From: Pseudomonas solani
GTDB taxonomy: Bacteria; Pseudomonadota; Gammaproteobacteria; Pseudomonadales; Pseudomonadaceae
Assembly (NCBI RefSeq): GCF_026072635.1
Contig: NZ_AP023081.1
Location: forward strand, 962,501-1,026,500
Direction: 5' to 3'
Length of the DNA: 64,000 nucleotides
Shown here: positions 34,803-45,922 of the stretch, piece by piece
Position numbering within the stretch: position 1 is the first letter of the stretch
Layout: each line of letters starts with the position of its first letter
The notes under the pieces: model-generated
The model's database searches: none
What the model was told of the DNA's origin: nothing
Seen by the model: only the letters and a program-made list of their open reading frames with translations
Made by a program: the position numbers and the translations under genes

Positions 34803-35300
34803 ATGCCGAACCAGAAACTGCGTCCCGAAGGCGATTTCCCCGTCGCGGGTCCAATCCGCCGCTTCGCGGCAATCTTCTACGACTTCCTTCTCTGCGTTGC
34901 CCTGATGATGGTCGTCACCCTCTTCTATCAGCAGGCGATCCTGCGCGCGATCTTCGGCAGCGAGCGCCTGCGGCAGATGGCCGAACAGGGCGCATTGATC
35001 GGCGACCCGGTGCTTTCCAGCCTGCTGTTCCTCAGCCTCTTCGCCTTCTTCAGCAAGTTCTGGATGCGCGGCGGCCAGACCCTCGGCATGCAGGTCTGGG
35101 GCGTGCGCATCCAGAACCGCGACGGCTCGGCCATCAGCCTGTGGCAGGCCCTGCTGCGCTTCGTGGTCGCCATCGGCTCCTGGCTGTGCTTCGGCCTCGG
35201 CTTCCTGTGGATGATCGTCGACAAGCAGAAGCGCAGCTGGCACGACATGTACTCCGACAGCCAGGTCGTCCAGCTGCCGAAGAACATCCACAAGAAGTAG
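34803..35300 (+). CDS. RDD-family membrane protein
   Basis: A 165-residue inner-membrane protein of the RDD family (Pfam RDD). The name motif is recognisable as IRRFAAIFYDFLL at the start, followed by three membrane segments, GMQVWGVRIQNRDGSAIS, and the end KRSWHDMYSDSQVVQLP. The family function is uncertain; some members are linked to ion transport. The ATG at 34803 has AAGGGC upstream; a TTG five codons earlier is less likely. It converges on lptG with a shared terminator. Confidence 0.9.
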   Translation: MPNQKLRPEGDFPVAGPIRRFAAIFYDFLLCVALMMVVTLFYQQAILRAIFGSERLRQMAEQGALIGDPVLSSLLFLSLFAFFSKFWMRGGQTLGMQVWGVRIQNRDGSAISLWQALLRFVVAIGSWLCFGLGFLWMIVDKQKRSWHDMYSDSQVVQLPKNIHKK

Positions 35301-35319
35301 CGCCACCCGAATCGCGCCC

Positions 35320-35352
35320 AAGAAAAAGCCGGCTCGCAGCCGGCTTTTTCAT
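35320..35352. terminator. Bidirectional terminator between the RDD gene and lptG
   Basis: AGAAAAAGCCGGCT-CGC-AGCCGGCTTTTTC is symmetrical with A and T tracts, between stops at 35300 and 35364. Confidence 0.9.
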
Positions 35353-35363
35353 GCCCGGGGAAA

Positions 35364-36425
35364 CTACCCCGCGCGCCTCAACAACCAGGCACCGGCCAGG
35401 GCGCAGATACCCGCAGGGATCAGCACCGCCAGCAGCGGCGAAAAGCCGAACACCAGGCTGGACGGGCCAAGCAGGTCCTGGCTGATCCGCACCACGAAGC
35501 CGATCACCACGCCAGTGAACACGCGTTGCCCCAGGGTCACCGAGCGCAGCGGGCCGAAGATGAAGGAGATCGCCATCAGCACCAGCGCACCGGTGACCAG
35601 CGGCTGCAGCACCTTGGTCCAGAACGCCAGCCAGTAGCGGCCGTTGTTCAACCCCTGGTCCGCCAGGTAATGGGTGTAGCGCCACAGGCCGGTGATCGAC
35701 AGGGCCTCGGGCTCCATCACCACCGTGCCCAGCAGTTGCGGGTTCAGCTCGATGTCCCAGCGCTCGTTCGCCGCTTCCACCACTTCGGTGTGGTCACCGC
35801 GGAAGTAGGTGGTGGAAACATCTTCCAGTTGCCAGTGGTCGGTCTGGTACAGGGCGCGCCGGGCGAAGCTCGCCGACTGCATATGGCGTTCGCCATCGAA
35901 GTCGTAGCGGGTCACGCCATAGAGCACGCCATTGGGCTGCACGGCGTTGATGTGCACGTACTGGTTACCCTGGCGGTGCCACAGGCCGCGCTTGGCGCTC
36001 TGCGCCTCACCGCCGCCTTGCGCCAGGGCGCGGTTGCCCTGTGCCAGGTTCTCGCTCCAGGGCGCGACGTACTCGCCGATCAGCACCCCCACCAGCATCA
36101 GCACCAGCAGCGGCTTCATCACCGCCCAGACGATGCGTCCGATGGACACGCCCGCCGCGCGCATGATGGTCAGCTCGCTGCTGCTGGCCAGGCCGCCAAG
36201 ACCGATCAGGCTGCCGATCAGCGCCGCCATCGGCAGCATCTCGTAAACCCGGCGCGGCGTGGTCATCAGCACATAGGTGGCCGCTTCCAGCACACCGTAG
36301 GAGCCATCCACATCGCCCAGTTCATCGATGAAGGCGAACAGCAGCGCCAGCCCGACTATCACCCCCAGCACCGCGAGGATGCCGAAGAACACGCTGGTGC
36401 CGATATAACGATCCAACCTAACCAT
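35364..36425 (-). CDS. lptG: LPS export permease LptG
   Basis: One of the two transmembrane subunits of the LptB2FG ABC transporter that extracts LPS from the inner membrane. The 353 residues have three N-terminal helices (SVFFGILAVLGVIVGLALLFAF, IGSLIGLGGLA..., VMKPLLVLMLVGVLIGEYVAP), a periplasmic beta-jellyroll, and three C-terminal helices. The start ATGGTTAG overlaps the lptF stop by eight bases, giving MVRLDRYIG; a more upstream start would extend into lptF. Confidence 0.95.
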   Translation of the reverse strand: MVRLDRYIGTSVFFGILAVLGVIVGLALLFAFIDELGDVDGSYGVLEAATYVLMTTPRRVYEMLPMAALIGSLIGLGGLASSSELTIMRAAGVSIGRIVWAVMKPLLVLMLVGVLIGEYVAPWSENLAQGNRALAQGGGEAQSAKRGLWHRQGNQYVHINAVQPNGVLYGVTRYDFDGERHMQSASFARRALYQTDHWQLEDVSTTYFRGDHTEVVEAANERWDIELNPQLLGTVVMEPEALSITGLWRYTHYLADQGLNNGRYWLAFWTKVLQPLVTGALVLMAISFIFGPLRSVTLGQRVFTGVVIGFVVRISQDLLGPSSLVFGFSPLLAVLIPAGICALAGAWLLRRAG

Positions 36426-37545
36426 GGGCCACCTCACGGGCATCACGACGAGCTGCCCACTTCAGCCGCAACGGCTCCCAGTAAAGCAATGACAGGCCCA
36501 CCAGCAGGAACATCCCGTGCACCCACCAGAGGCCGAGCGCCATGGGGATCTTGCCCTTGTCCAGCTGGCCGCGCGCAGCGATCAGCAAGGACAGGTAGGC
36601 CATATAAAGAAGGATCGCCGGCAGCAGCTTGAGGAAGCGGCCCTGGCGCGGATTGACCCGCGACAGCGGCACCGCCAGCAGGGTCACCACGAACACCAGC
36701 AGCGGAATGGACAAGCGCCATTGCAGTTCGGCCTGGTAGCGCGGGTTGTCGCTGCCGATCAGCTCGGAGGTCGGGATCGCCTCGCGCTCGCCGATCTCGC
36801 CGCTGATTTCCGGCTTGGGCAGGAGGATGCCGTAGGTCTCGTACTTGATGGCGCGGTAGTCGGCCTTGCCCGGGTTGCCGTCGTAGCGGTAGCCGTTCTC
36901 CAGGATCAGGTAGCGGCTGCCATCCTTGTGGATGACCTGGCTGCCCTTCTCCGCCACCAGCACGCCGATGCCGCGTTCCTTGTTGTTCTGCGACAGCCGC
37001 TTCTCGGAGATGAACACCCCGCCCAGCTCGCCACGGTCGGCCGAAAGGCTCTCGGTGTAGGTCACCCGCGTGCCGTTCTTCATGGTCTGGAAGCGGCCCG
37101 GCACCAGGGTGTCGAACTCGGTCAGCGCGTCCTGCTCATTGAGGATGCGCGCCACCTGGGCCACGCCCTGGGGCGCCAGGCCCAGGCTCAGCCAGGCCAC
37201 CAGCAGCGCCACCAGGGTCGCCGGCGCCAGGCTGTAGGCCATCAGCCGTTGCTGGCTCATGCCGGTGGCGGCGAGCACGGTCATCTCGCTGTCCAGGTAG
37301 AGCCGGCCATAGGCCAGGAGGAAGCCGAGGAACAAACCCAGCGGCAGGATCAGTTCAAGGAAGCCCGGCAGGCGGAAGCCCATGATCAGGAACAGCACGC
37401 CCGGGTCCAGGACGCCTTGCGCGGCCTGGGCCAGGTACTTGATGAAGCGACCACTCATGATGATCACCAGCAGCACCGCACTTACGGCGCTCAGGGTGAC
37501 CAGGACTTCGCGGGACAGATAACGGAAGACAATCAAACCAGACAC
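36418..37545 (-). CDS. lptF: LPS export permease LptF
   Basis: Partner of LptG in LptB2FG. The 375-residue protein starts MSGLIVFRYLSREVLVTLSAVSAVLLV and contains SELTVLAATGMSQ-like EMTVLAATGMSQQRLMAY, a periplasmic domain (RVTYTESLSADRGELGGVFI), and the C-terminal helices WRLSIPLLVFVVTLLAVPLSRVNPRQG. It is divergent from pepA over a 134-base gap. Confidence 0.95.
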   Translation of the reverse strand: MSGLIVFRYLSREVLVTLSAVSAVLLVIIMSGRFIKYLAQAAQGVLDPGVLFLIMGFRLPGFLELILPLGLFLGFLLAYGRLYLDSEMTVLAATGMSQQRLMAYSLAPATLVALLVAWLSLGLAPQGVAQVARILNEQDALTEFDTLVPGRFQTMKNGTRVTYTESLSADRGELGGVFISEKRLSQNNKERGIGVLVAEKGSQVIHKDGSRYLILENGYRYDGNPGKADYRAIKYETYGILLPKPEISGEIGEREAIPTSELIGSDNPRYQAELQWRLSIPLLVFVVTLLAVPLSRVNPRQGRFLKLLPAILLYMAYLSLLIAARGQLDKGKIPMALGLWWVHGMFLLVGLSLLYWEPLRLKWAARRDAREVAHG

Positions 37546-37679
37546 TCCAGGGTTGTCAGGCTCAGGCGGCTACGCTCAAACTAGCCGCTTTGTGGCCAGC
37601 CCGCCGAACCGGCGGACCACTGAAAAATGGCCGGCATTATATCCTGCAATCCCGACTCTTTGTCTTGGGGACATACGTC

Positions 37680-39164
37680 ATGGAATTCCTCGTCAAAAGC
37701 GCTCGTCCCGAAACCCTGAAAACCGCCACCCTGGTCGTCGCCGTCAGCGAAGGCCGCAAACTGGGCACCGCCGCCAGCGCACTGGATGGCGCCACCGGTG
37801 GCGCGATCAGCGCCCTGCTCAAGCGTGGCGATATCGCCGGCAAGGTCGGCCAGACCCTGCTGCTGCACAGCCTGCCCAACCTCAAGGCCGACCGCGTGCT
37901 GCTGGTGGGCGTGGGCAAGGAACGTGAACTCGGCGACCGCCAGTTCCGCAAGGTCGCCGCCGCCGTCAACGGCGTGCTCAAGGGCCTTGGCGGCAGCGAC
38001 GCCGTACTGGCCCTGGGCGAACTCGCGGTCAAGGGCCGCGACGCCTACGGCAAGGCCCGCCTGCTGGTGGAAACCCTGGCCGACGGCACCTACCGCTTCG
38101 ACCGCTTCAAAAGCACCAAGGCCGATGCCCCGGCGCTGAAGAAAATCACCCTGCTGGCCGAGAAGGCCGAAGTCGCCGACGTCGAGCGCGGCAGCGCCCA
38201 TGCCCAGGCCATCGCCACCGGCATGGCCTTCACCAAGGACCTCGGCAACCTGCCGCCGAACCTCTGCCACCCCAGCTTCCTCGCCGAGGAAGCCAAGGCA
38301 CTGGCCAAGGCCCACAAGAACCTCAAGGTCGAAGTACTGGACGAGAAGAAGCTCAAGGAGCTCGGCGCCGGTGCCTTCCTCGCCGTCGCGCAGGGCAGCG
38401 ACCAGCCGCCGCGGATGATCGTGCTCAACTACCAGGGCGGCAAGAAGGACGACAAACCCTACGCCCTCGTAGGCAAGGGCATCACCTTCGACACCGGCGG
38501 CATCAGCATCAAGCCCGCCGCCGGCATGGACGAGATGAAGTACGACATGTGCGGCGCCGCCAGCGTGCTCGGCACCTTCCGTGCCCTGCTCGAGCTGCAG
38601 TTGCCGATCAACGTCGTCGGCCTGCTGGCCTGCGCCGAAAACATGCCCAGCGGCGGCGCCACCCGCCCCGGTGACATCGTCACCACCATGAGCGGCCAGA
38701 CCGTCGAAATCCTCAATACCGACGCCGAAGGCCGCCTGGTGCTGTGCGACACCCTCACCTACGCCGAGCGCTTCAAGCCCCAGGCGGTGATCGACATCGC
38801 CACCCTCACCGGCGCCTGCATCGTCGCCCTGGGCAGCAACGTCTCCGGCCTCATGGGCAACAACGACGGCCTGGTGAAGCAGATCCTCAAGGCAGGCGAA
38901 TACGCCGACGACCGCGCCTGGCAGCTGCCGCTGTTCGACGAATACCAGGAGCAGCTCGACAGCCCCTTCGCCGACATCGCCAACATCGGCGGCCCCAAGG
39001 CCGGCACCATCACCGCCGGCTGCTTCCTGTCGCGCTTCGCCAAGAAGTTCCACTGGGCCCACCTCGACATCGCCGGCACCGCCTGGGTCAGCGGTGGCAA
39101 GGACAAGGGCGCCACCGGTCGTCCGGTGCCCCTGCTCACCCAGTACCTGCTGGACCGCGTGTAA
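37680..39164 (+). CDS. pepA: Leucyl aminopeptidase PepA
   Basis: Two-metal (Mn/Zn) M17 aminopeptidase; in gammaproteobacteria PepA also binds DNA. The 494 residues include an N-terminal macro-like domain and the catalytic half with KGITFDTGGISIKP, the signature NTDAEGRLVL, and GAASVLGTF. The ATG at 37680 is preceded by TTGGGGA; a longer frame upstream runs through the lptF promoter region. It is followed by holC after a hairpin. Confidence 0.97.
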   Translation: MEFLVKSARPETLKTATLVVAVSEGRKLGTAASALDGATGGAISALLKRGDIAGKVGQTLLLHSLPNLKADRVLLVGVGKERELGDRQFRKVAAAVNGVLKGLGGSDAVLALGELAVKGRDAYGKARLLVETLADGTYRFDRFKSTKADAPALKKITLLAEKAEVADVERGSAHAQAIATGMAFTKDLGNLPPNLCHPSFLAEEAKALAKAHKNLKVEVLDEKKLKELGAGAFLAVAQGSDQPPRMIVLNYQGGKKDDKPYALVGKGITFDTGGISIKPAAGMDEMKYDMCGAASVLGTFRALLELQLPINVVGLLACAENMPSGGATRPGDIVTTMSGQTVEILNTDAEGRLVLCDTLTYAERFKPQAVIDIATLTGACIVALGSNVSGLMGNNDGLVKQILKAGEYADDRAWQLPLFDEYQEQLDSPFADIANIGGPKAGTITAGCFLSRFAKKFHWAHLDIAGTAWVSGGKDKGATGRPVPLLTQYLLDRV

Positions 39165-39175
39165 ACTGCAGCATC

Positions 39176-39199
39176 GCCCGGCGGCACAGGCCGCCGGGC
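39176..39199. other. Hairpin between pepA and holC
   Basis: GCCCGGCGGC-ACAG-GCCGCCGGGC forms a perfect 10-bp stem with a four-base loop and no following T run. It may protect the pepA message or limit read-through into holC. Confidence 0.5.
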
Positions 39200-39227
39200 A
39201 CCCGCCTCACCTCAGGAACACCCAGCC

Positions 39228-39647
39228 ATGACCCGCGTCGAGTTCTACGTCCTTTCTTCCAGCAGCCCGGCGGACCGCCTGCGCGCCGCCTGCCAGCTGG
39301 CGAGCAAGGCCTGGCGCCATGGCCTGCCGGTGTTCGTTCGCTGCGCCGACAAGGCCCAGGGCAACGAGCTGGACGAGCTGATGTGGCGCTTCAAGGCCGA
39401 AACCTTCATCCCCCACGGCCAGCATGAAGACGACCCGCAGGCACCGGTGGTGATCGGCGCCAACGAACAGCCCGAAGCCGCCCAGGGCCTGCTGATCAAC
39501 CTCGACGCCAGCCTCTCGCCGCATCTCGAACGCTTCAGCCGCATCATCGAGATCGTCAATCAGGAGCCAGCGCTGCTGGCCGCCTGCCGTGAGAATTTCC
39601 GGACCTATCGCCAGCGCGGCTATGATCCAAAGCGAGTCGAACTCTAA
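39228..39647 (+). CDS. holC: DNA polymerase III chi subunit
   Basis: Clamp-loader accessory subunit that binds SSB. The 139 residues have the family start TRVEFYVLSSSSPADRLRAAC, the SSB-contact region AWRHGLPVFVRCADK, and LDELMWRFKAETFIPHGQ. The pepA-holC-valS order is conserved in gammaproteobacteria; here a further small gene lies before valS. Confidence 0.95.
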   Translation: MTRVEFYVLSSSSPADRLRAACQLASKAWRHGLPVFVRCADKAQGNELDELMWRFKAETFIPHGQHEDDPQAPVVIGANEQPEAAQGLLINLDASLSPHLERFSRIIEIVNQEPALLAACRENFRTYRQRGYDPKRVEL

Positions 39648-39656
39648 GTACGCCCC

Positions 39657-40130
39657 ATGGACAACTCCAGACCGCCGCAAAAGCCCGCTCACCTGCTCGA
39701 CGACCTCGAGTCGATCCGCGCCCTGCTCGATGAACACACCAGCAGCGAGCCGCCCCTGCTCACCGAGTCCGTCGACCCGGACAGCATCCCCCTGCTCTCC
39801 GAAATCGTCGAACCACCGCCCTTCGAGCTCACCCCGCTGGGCAGCGACCCCGTCGCCCCGCGCCCGGCGCCGGCCGTGCAGTCCACCCCCGCGCCTGCAG
39901 CGCGGGTCGAGCAGCCGAGCACCACCCCCATCCAGTCCGCCCTGCAGCGCAGCGCCGAAGCCGCCAGCGCCCAGGAATTCAGCCGCCTGGACACCGAGCT
40001 GCGCGCCGCCGCGCAACTCATCCTGCAAGACGTCATCGACGATTTCGTGCCCCAGATAGAAGCCGAGCTCAAGCGCCGCCTCAGCGCACGCCTGACCCGC
40101 CTCCTGCCCCAGCCGCCCCGCCGCGGCTGA
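39657..40130 (+). CDS. Hypothetical acidic/proline-rich protein with repeated short linear motifs
   Basis: A 157-residue protein that I do not recognise. It starts nine bases after holC and so is probably cotranscribed with it. The N-terminal third has an acidic helix LLDDLESIRALLDE (13-26) and two similar motifs: PPLLTESV (32-39) and IPLLSEIV (44-51). A Pro/Ala/Thr-rich, probably disordered linker covers about 53-100. The C-terminal ~50 residues form an amphipathic helix (DTELRAAAQLILQDVIDDFVPQ... RRLSARLTRLL). Spacing and composition suggest a motif-bearing adaptor. A similar gene occupies this place in P. aeruginosa, as I recall it. Confidence 0.85.
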   Translation: MDNSRPPQKPAHLLDDLESIRALLDEHTSSEPPLLTESVDPDSIPLLSEIVEPPPFELTPLGSDPVAPRPAPAVQSTPAPAARVEQPSTTPIQSALQRSAEAASAQEFSRLDTELRAAAQLILQDVIDDFVPQIEAELKRRLSARLTRLLPQPPRRG

Positions 40131-40168
40131 CCGGCGCGCGCCTCGCGCCGCCCCATCGCGCCCCGCGC

Positions 40169-40197
40169 TTGGGGCTTGTACCCGCAGCCGCTATACT
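40169..40197 (+). promoter_or_regulatory. Putative promoter of valS
   Basis: TTGGGG and TATACT are 17 bases apart, 42 bases before the valS ATG. Confidence 0.5.
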
Positions 40198-40239
40198 CGG
40201 CGGCTTTCCGATCAGTTGCCGACACGGTCCCGCCGCACC

Positions 40240-43089
<2,850 letters not shown>

Positions 43090-43096
43090 GCCCACA

Positions 43097-43122
43097 AGGC
43101 CCGCCAATCGGCGGGCCTTGCT
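43097..43122 (+). terminator. Terminator after valS
   Basis: AAGGCCCGCC-AATC-GGCGGGCCTT followed by GCTCTTTC; the stem is strong and the T tract interrupted. Confidence 0.75.
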
Positions 43123-43144
43123 CTTTCATAGGGACGTGGAAGAC

Positions 43145-43594
43145 ATGCCCATCGAACTGCGCTTCGAATCCACCCTCGCCGTCAGCCCCGGCCAGGCCTG
43201 GAGCTGGATCACCGACATCGACCGCCTGCGCGAGGAAATGCGCCCCTGGCTGCGCATGACCGTGCCCGCCGGCATCCGCAACCTCGAAGACCTCGCCTTC
43301 CAGCCCGGCGAGCCGCTGTTCACCAGCTACCTCTGGCTGTTCGGCTTTCTGCCGCTGGGCACCTCGCGGCTGACCCTGCGCGAGCTCAACCCCGGCGTCG
43401 GCTTCGTCGAAGAATCCCCCATGACCGGCATGCGCCTATGGCGCCACGAACGCCGCCTGGAAGTACAGGGCAGCGGCACCCGGGTGATCGACCGCCTCAC
43501 CGTCGAGCCACTGTTCGGCGCCCCGCTGGTGCGGCTGTTCCTGCGCCTGTTCTTCGCCAACCGCCACCGCGTGCTGCGCCATCGCGCGCCCTGA
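43145..43594 (+). CDS. SRPBCC-family (START/Bet v1-like) protein
   Basis: A 149-residue protein with the pattern of a polyketide-cyclase/SRPBCC ligand-binding fold: MPIELRFESTLAVSPGQAWSWITDIDRLREEMRPWLRM, then WRHERRLEVQGSGTRVIDRLTVEP and a C-terminal hydrophobic helix with FANRHRVLRHR. The ligand is unknown. GGAAG lies just before the ATG at 43145. The gene follows the valS terminator and is 13 bases from the next gene, so the two probably form a pair. Confidence 0.82.
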   Translation: MPIELRFESTLAVSPGQAWSWITDIDRLREEMRPWLRMTVPAGIRNLEDLAFQPGEPLFTSYLWLFGFLPLGTSRLTLRELNPGVGFVEESPMTGMRLWRHERRLEVQGSGTRVIDRLTVEPLFGAPLVRLFLRLFFANRHRVLRHRAP

Positions 43595-43607
43595 ACCCGG
43601 AGCCCCC

Positions 43608-43904
43608 ATGGAAACCAGCAAGACCAAGACCAGCTTCTACCGCCGCCTCTACGTCGCCTGGCTGATCGACAGCGGCACCGCCGTCAGCGTCCCCGCCCTG
43701 ATGGACGCCACCGGCATGCCCCGCCGCACTGCCCAGGACACCCTCGCCGCCCTCGCCGACCTGGACATCGACTGCCAGTTCCAGCAGGACGAAGGCGCCC
43801 GCAACAACGCCGGCCACTACGTGATCCGCGACTGGGGCGCCATCGACAAGCACTGGATCGCCGCCAACCTGCAACAGATCAAGACCACCCTCGGCTACCC
43901 CTGA
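43608..43904 (+). CDS. Small winged helix-turn-helix protein
   Basis: A 98-residue protein. It has a helical start (YRRLYVAWLIDSGTAVSVPALMDATGMPRRTAQDTLAALADLD, read in parts) typical of a winged HTH with the recognition helix at PRRTAQDTL, then a beta wing (DCQFQQDEGARNNAGHYVIRDWGAI). Similar small proteins occur in Pseudomonas with unknown targets. The family is inferred from the fold pattern only. A REP-type palindrome follows. Confidence 0.8.
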   Translation: METSKTKTSFYRRLYVAWLIDSGTAVSVPALMDATGMPRRTAQDTLAALADLDIDCQFQQDEGARNNAGHYVIRDWGAIDKHWIAANLQQIKTTLGYP

Positions 43905-43927
43905 CAGAATCACGTCCGTAGATAGTC

Positions 43928-43978
43928 GTAGCCCGGGCTTCAGCCCGGGAACCCCCTCCGGGTTGAAATCCGGGCTAC
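43928..43978. repeat. REP-type palindromic repeat
   Basis: A 51-base element with outer inverted repeats GTAGCCCGG / CCGGGCTAC and an inner palindrome CCCGGGCTTCAGCCCGGG. It lies between the winged-helix gene and the SLC13 permease gene. Such intergenic palindromes are abundant in Pseudomonas. Confidence 0.75.
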
Positions 43979-44014
43979 GGCGCAACAGCCACACCCCATC
44001 CAGGAGCCCCCGCC

Positions 44015-45844
44015 ATGACCCCGCAACTCATCTGGGTACTCGGCCTGCTGCTGGTGGTCGTCACCCTCTTCGTGCGCAACCGCCCGCGCATGGACGCCGT
44101 CGCCCTGCTGGCCCTGGTCGCCCTGGCGCTGAGCGGCGTGCTCACCACCGAGCAGGCCCTGGCCGGCTTCAGCGACCCCAGCGTGGTGCTGATCGCCGCG
44201 CTCTTCATCATCGGCGACGGCCTGGTGCGCACCGGCATCGCCTACCGCCTGGGCGACTGGCTGGTGGCCCGCGCCGGCAGCAGCGAGACGCGCCTGCTGG
44301 TGCTGCTCATGCTCAGCGTCGCCGGGCTCGGCTCGGTGATGAGCTCCACCGGCATCGTCGCCATCTTCATCCCCGTGGTGCTCGGCGTCGCCGCCCGCCT
44401 GAAGATCGCCCCGGCGCGGCTGATGATGCCCCTGGCCTTCGCCGGCCTGATCAGCGGCATGCTCACCCTGGTGGCCACGCCGCCGAACATGGTGGTGCAC
44501 AGCGAACTGCGCCGCGCCGGCTTCGACGGCTTCGGCTTCTTCGGCCCCACCCCCATCGGCCTCGCCGTGCTGGTCCTCGGTGTGCTCTACATGCTCGTCG
44601 CCAGCCGCTGGCTCGGCCGCGACAGCCGTGACCAGAACACCGCCGCCCCGCGCCTGACCCTCGCTGACCTGGCCGGCGCCTACCACCTCAGCGAGCGCGA
44701 ACGGCGCCTGCGGGTGCGCGCCGACTCGCCCCTGGCGCGCCAGGCCCTCAACGAGCTGGAGCTGCGCCGCGAATACGGCATCAACGTCATCGCCGTCGAG
44801 CGCCAGCGCAAGTTCCGCACCCTGCTGCTGATGGCCACCGGCAACACCCAGCTGGAGCCCGGCGACGTGCTGCTGGTGGACCTCGCCAGCCCCGCCATCG
44901 GCCTGCTCGGCGCCTACCATGCACTGGGCCTGGAGCCCATGCCCCTCAACGCTTCCTACTACAGCTTGCACGCCCACCAGTTGGGCCTGGCCGAAGTCGC
45001 CCTGCCGCCGGAATCGGAGCTGCCGGGCAAGACCATCCAGGAACTGGGCTTCCGCAGCCGCCACCGCCTCAACGTCGTCGGCCTGCGCCGCCACGGTCGC
45101 CCCCTCGAAGGCGTGCTGGTGGATGAAAAGCTCAAGGGCTCCGACACCCTGCTGGTGGCCGGCGAATGGAAGGACATCCACCGCCTGCAGGCCCAGGGCC
45201 GCGACTTCCTGGTGCTCAGCCTGCCCGCCGAGGTGGACGAAGTGGCCCCCACCGCGCACAAGGCGCCCCACGCCCTGCTCAGCCTGGCGGTGATGGTGGT
45301 GCTGATGGTCAGCGGCCTGGTGCCCAACGTCATGGCCGCGCTGGTGGGCTGCCTGCTGATGGGCGCGTTCCGCTGCATCGACCTGGACAGCGCCTACCGC
45401 GCCATCCACTGGCCCACGCTGATCCTCATCGTCGGCATGCTGCCCTTCGCCCACGCCCTGCAACAGACCGGCGGCATCGGCCTCGCCGTGCAGGGCCTGG
45501 TGGCGTTGCTGGGCGATGCCACGCCGCGCCTGGTCGTCGCCGCGCTGTTCGTGCTCACCGCAGTGATCGGCCTGTTCATCTCCAACACCGCCACCGCCGT
45601 GCTCATGGCCCCGGTGGCCATCGCCACCGCCCAGCAGCTTGGCGTCTCGCCGCAGCCCTTCGCCATGACCGTGGCCCTGGCCGCCTCGGCCGCCTTCATG
45701 ACGCCCATCTCCTCACCGGTGAACACCCTGGTGCTCGGCCCCGGCCAGTACCGCTTCGGCGACTTCGTCAAGGTCGGCGTGCCCTTCACCCTGCTGGTGA
45801 TGGTCGTCACCGTGCTGCTGGTGCCCTGGCTCCTGCCCTTCTGA
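44015..45844 (+). CDS. SLC13/DASS-family permease with RCK_C (TrkA-C) domains
   Basis: A 609-residue inner-membrane transporter. The N-terminal half has helices including VALLALVALALSGVLTTEQALAGF, the AGFSDPSVVLIAALFIIGDGL segment and GLISGMLTLVATPPNMVVH, the TPPN signature of the Na+/sulfate or dicarboxylate symporter group. The middle region, at about residues 215-380, holds two RCK_C-like regulatory domains (LNELELRREYGINVIAVERQ, ELPGKTIQELGFRSRHRLNVVGLRR). The C-terminal helices include NTATAVLMAPVAIATAQ and SPVNTLVLGPGQYRFGDFVK. The transported anion (sulfate, selenite, dicarboxylate) cannot be told. Confidence 0.9.
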   Translation: MTPQLIWVLGLLLVVVTLFVRNRPRMDAVALLALVALALSGVLTTEQALAGFSDPSVVLIAALFIIGDGLVRTGIAYRLGDWLVARAGSSETRLLVLLMLSVAGLGSVMSSTGIVAIFIPVVLGVAARLKIAPARLMMPLAFAGLISGMLTLVATPPNMVVHSELRRAGFDGFGFFGPTPIGLAVLVLGVLYMLVASRWLGRDSRDQNTAAPRLTLADLAGAYHLSERERRLRVRADSPLARQALNELELRREYGINVIAVERQRKFRTLLLMATGNTQLEPGDVLLVDLASPAIGLLGAYHALGLEPMPLNASYYSLHAHQLGLAEVALPPESELPGKTIQELGFRSRHRLNVVGLRRHGRPLEGVLVDEKLKGSDTLLVAGEWKDIHRLQAQGRDFLVLSLPAEVDEVAPTAHKAPHALLSLAVMVVLMVSGLVPNVMAALVGCLLMGAFRCIDLDSAYRAIHWPTLILIVGMLPFAHALQQTGGIGLAVQGLVALLGDATPRLVVAALFVLTAVIGLFISNTATAVLMAPVAIATAQQLGVSPQPFAMTVALAASAAFMTPISSPVNTLVLGPGQYRFGDFVKVGVPFTLLVMVVTVLLVPWLLPF

Positions 45845-45922
45845 CCGGCCGCCCGACGGCGGCTGGCCAAACCCGGCGGGTTGTGAATAATGCGCGCCTG
45901 CCCTTCGTTCCCGGACCTCGCC

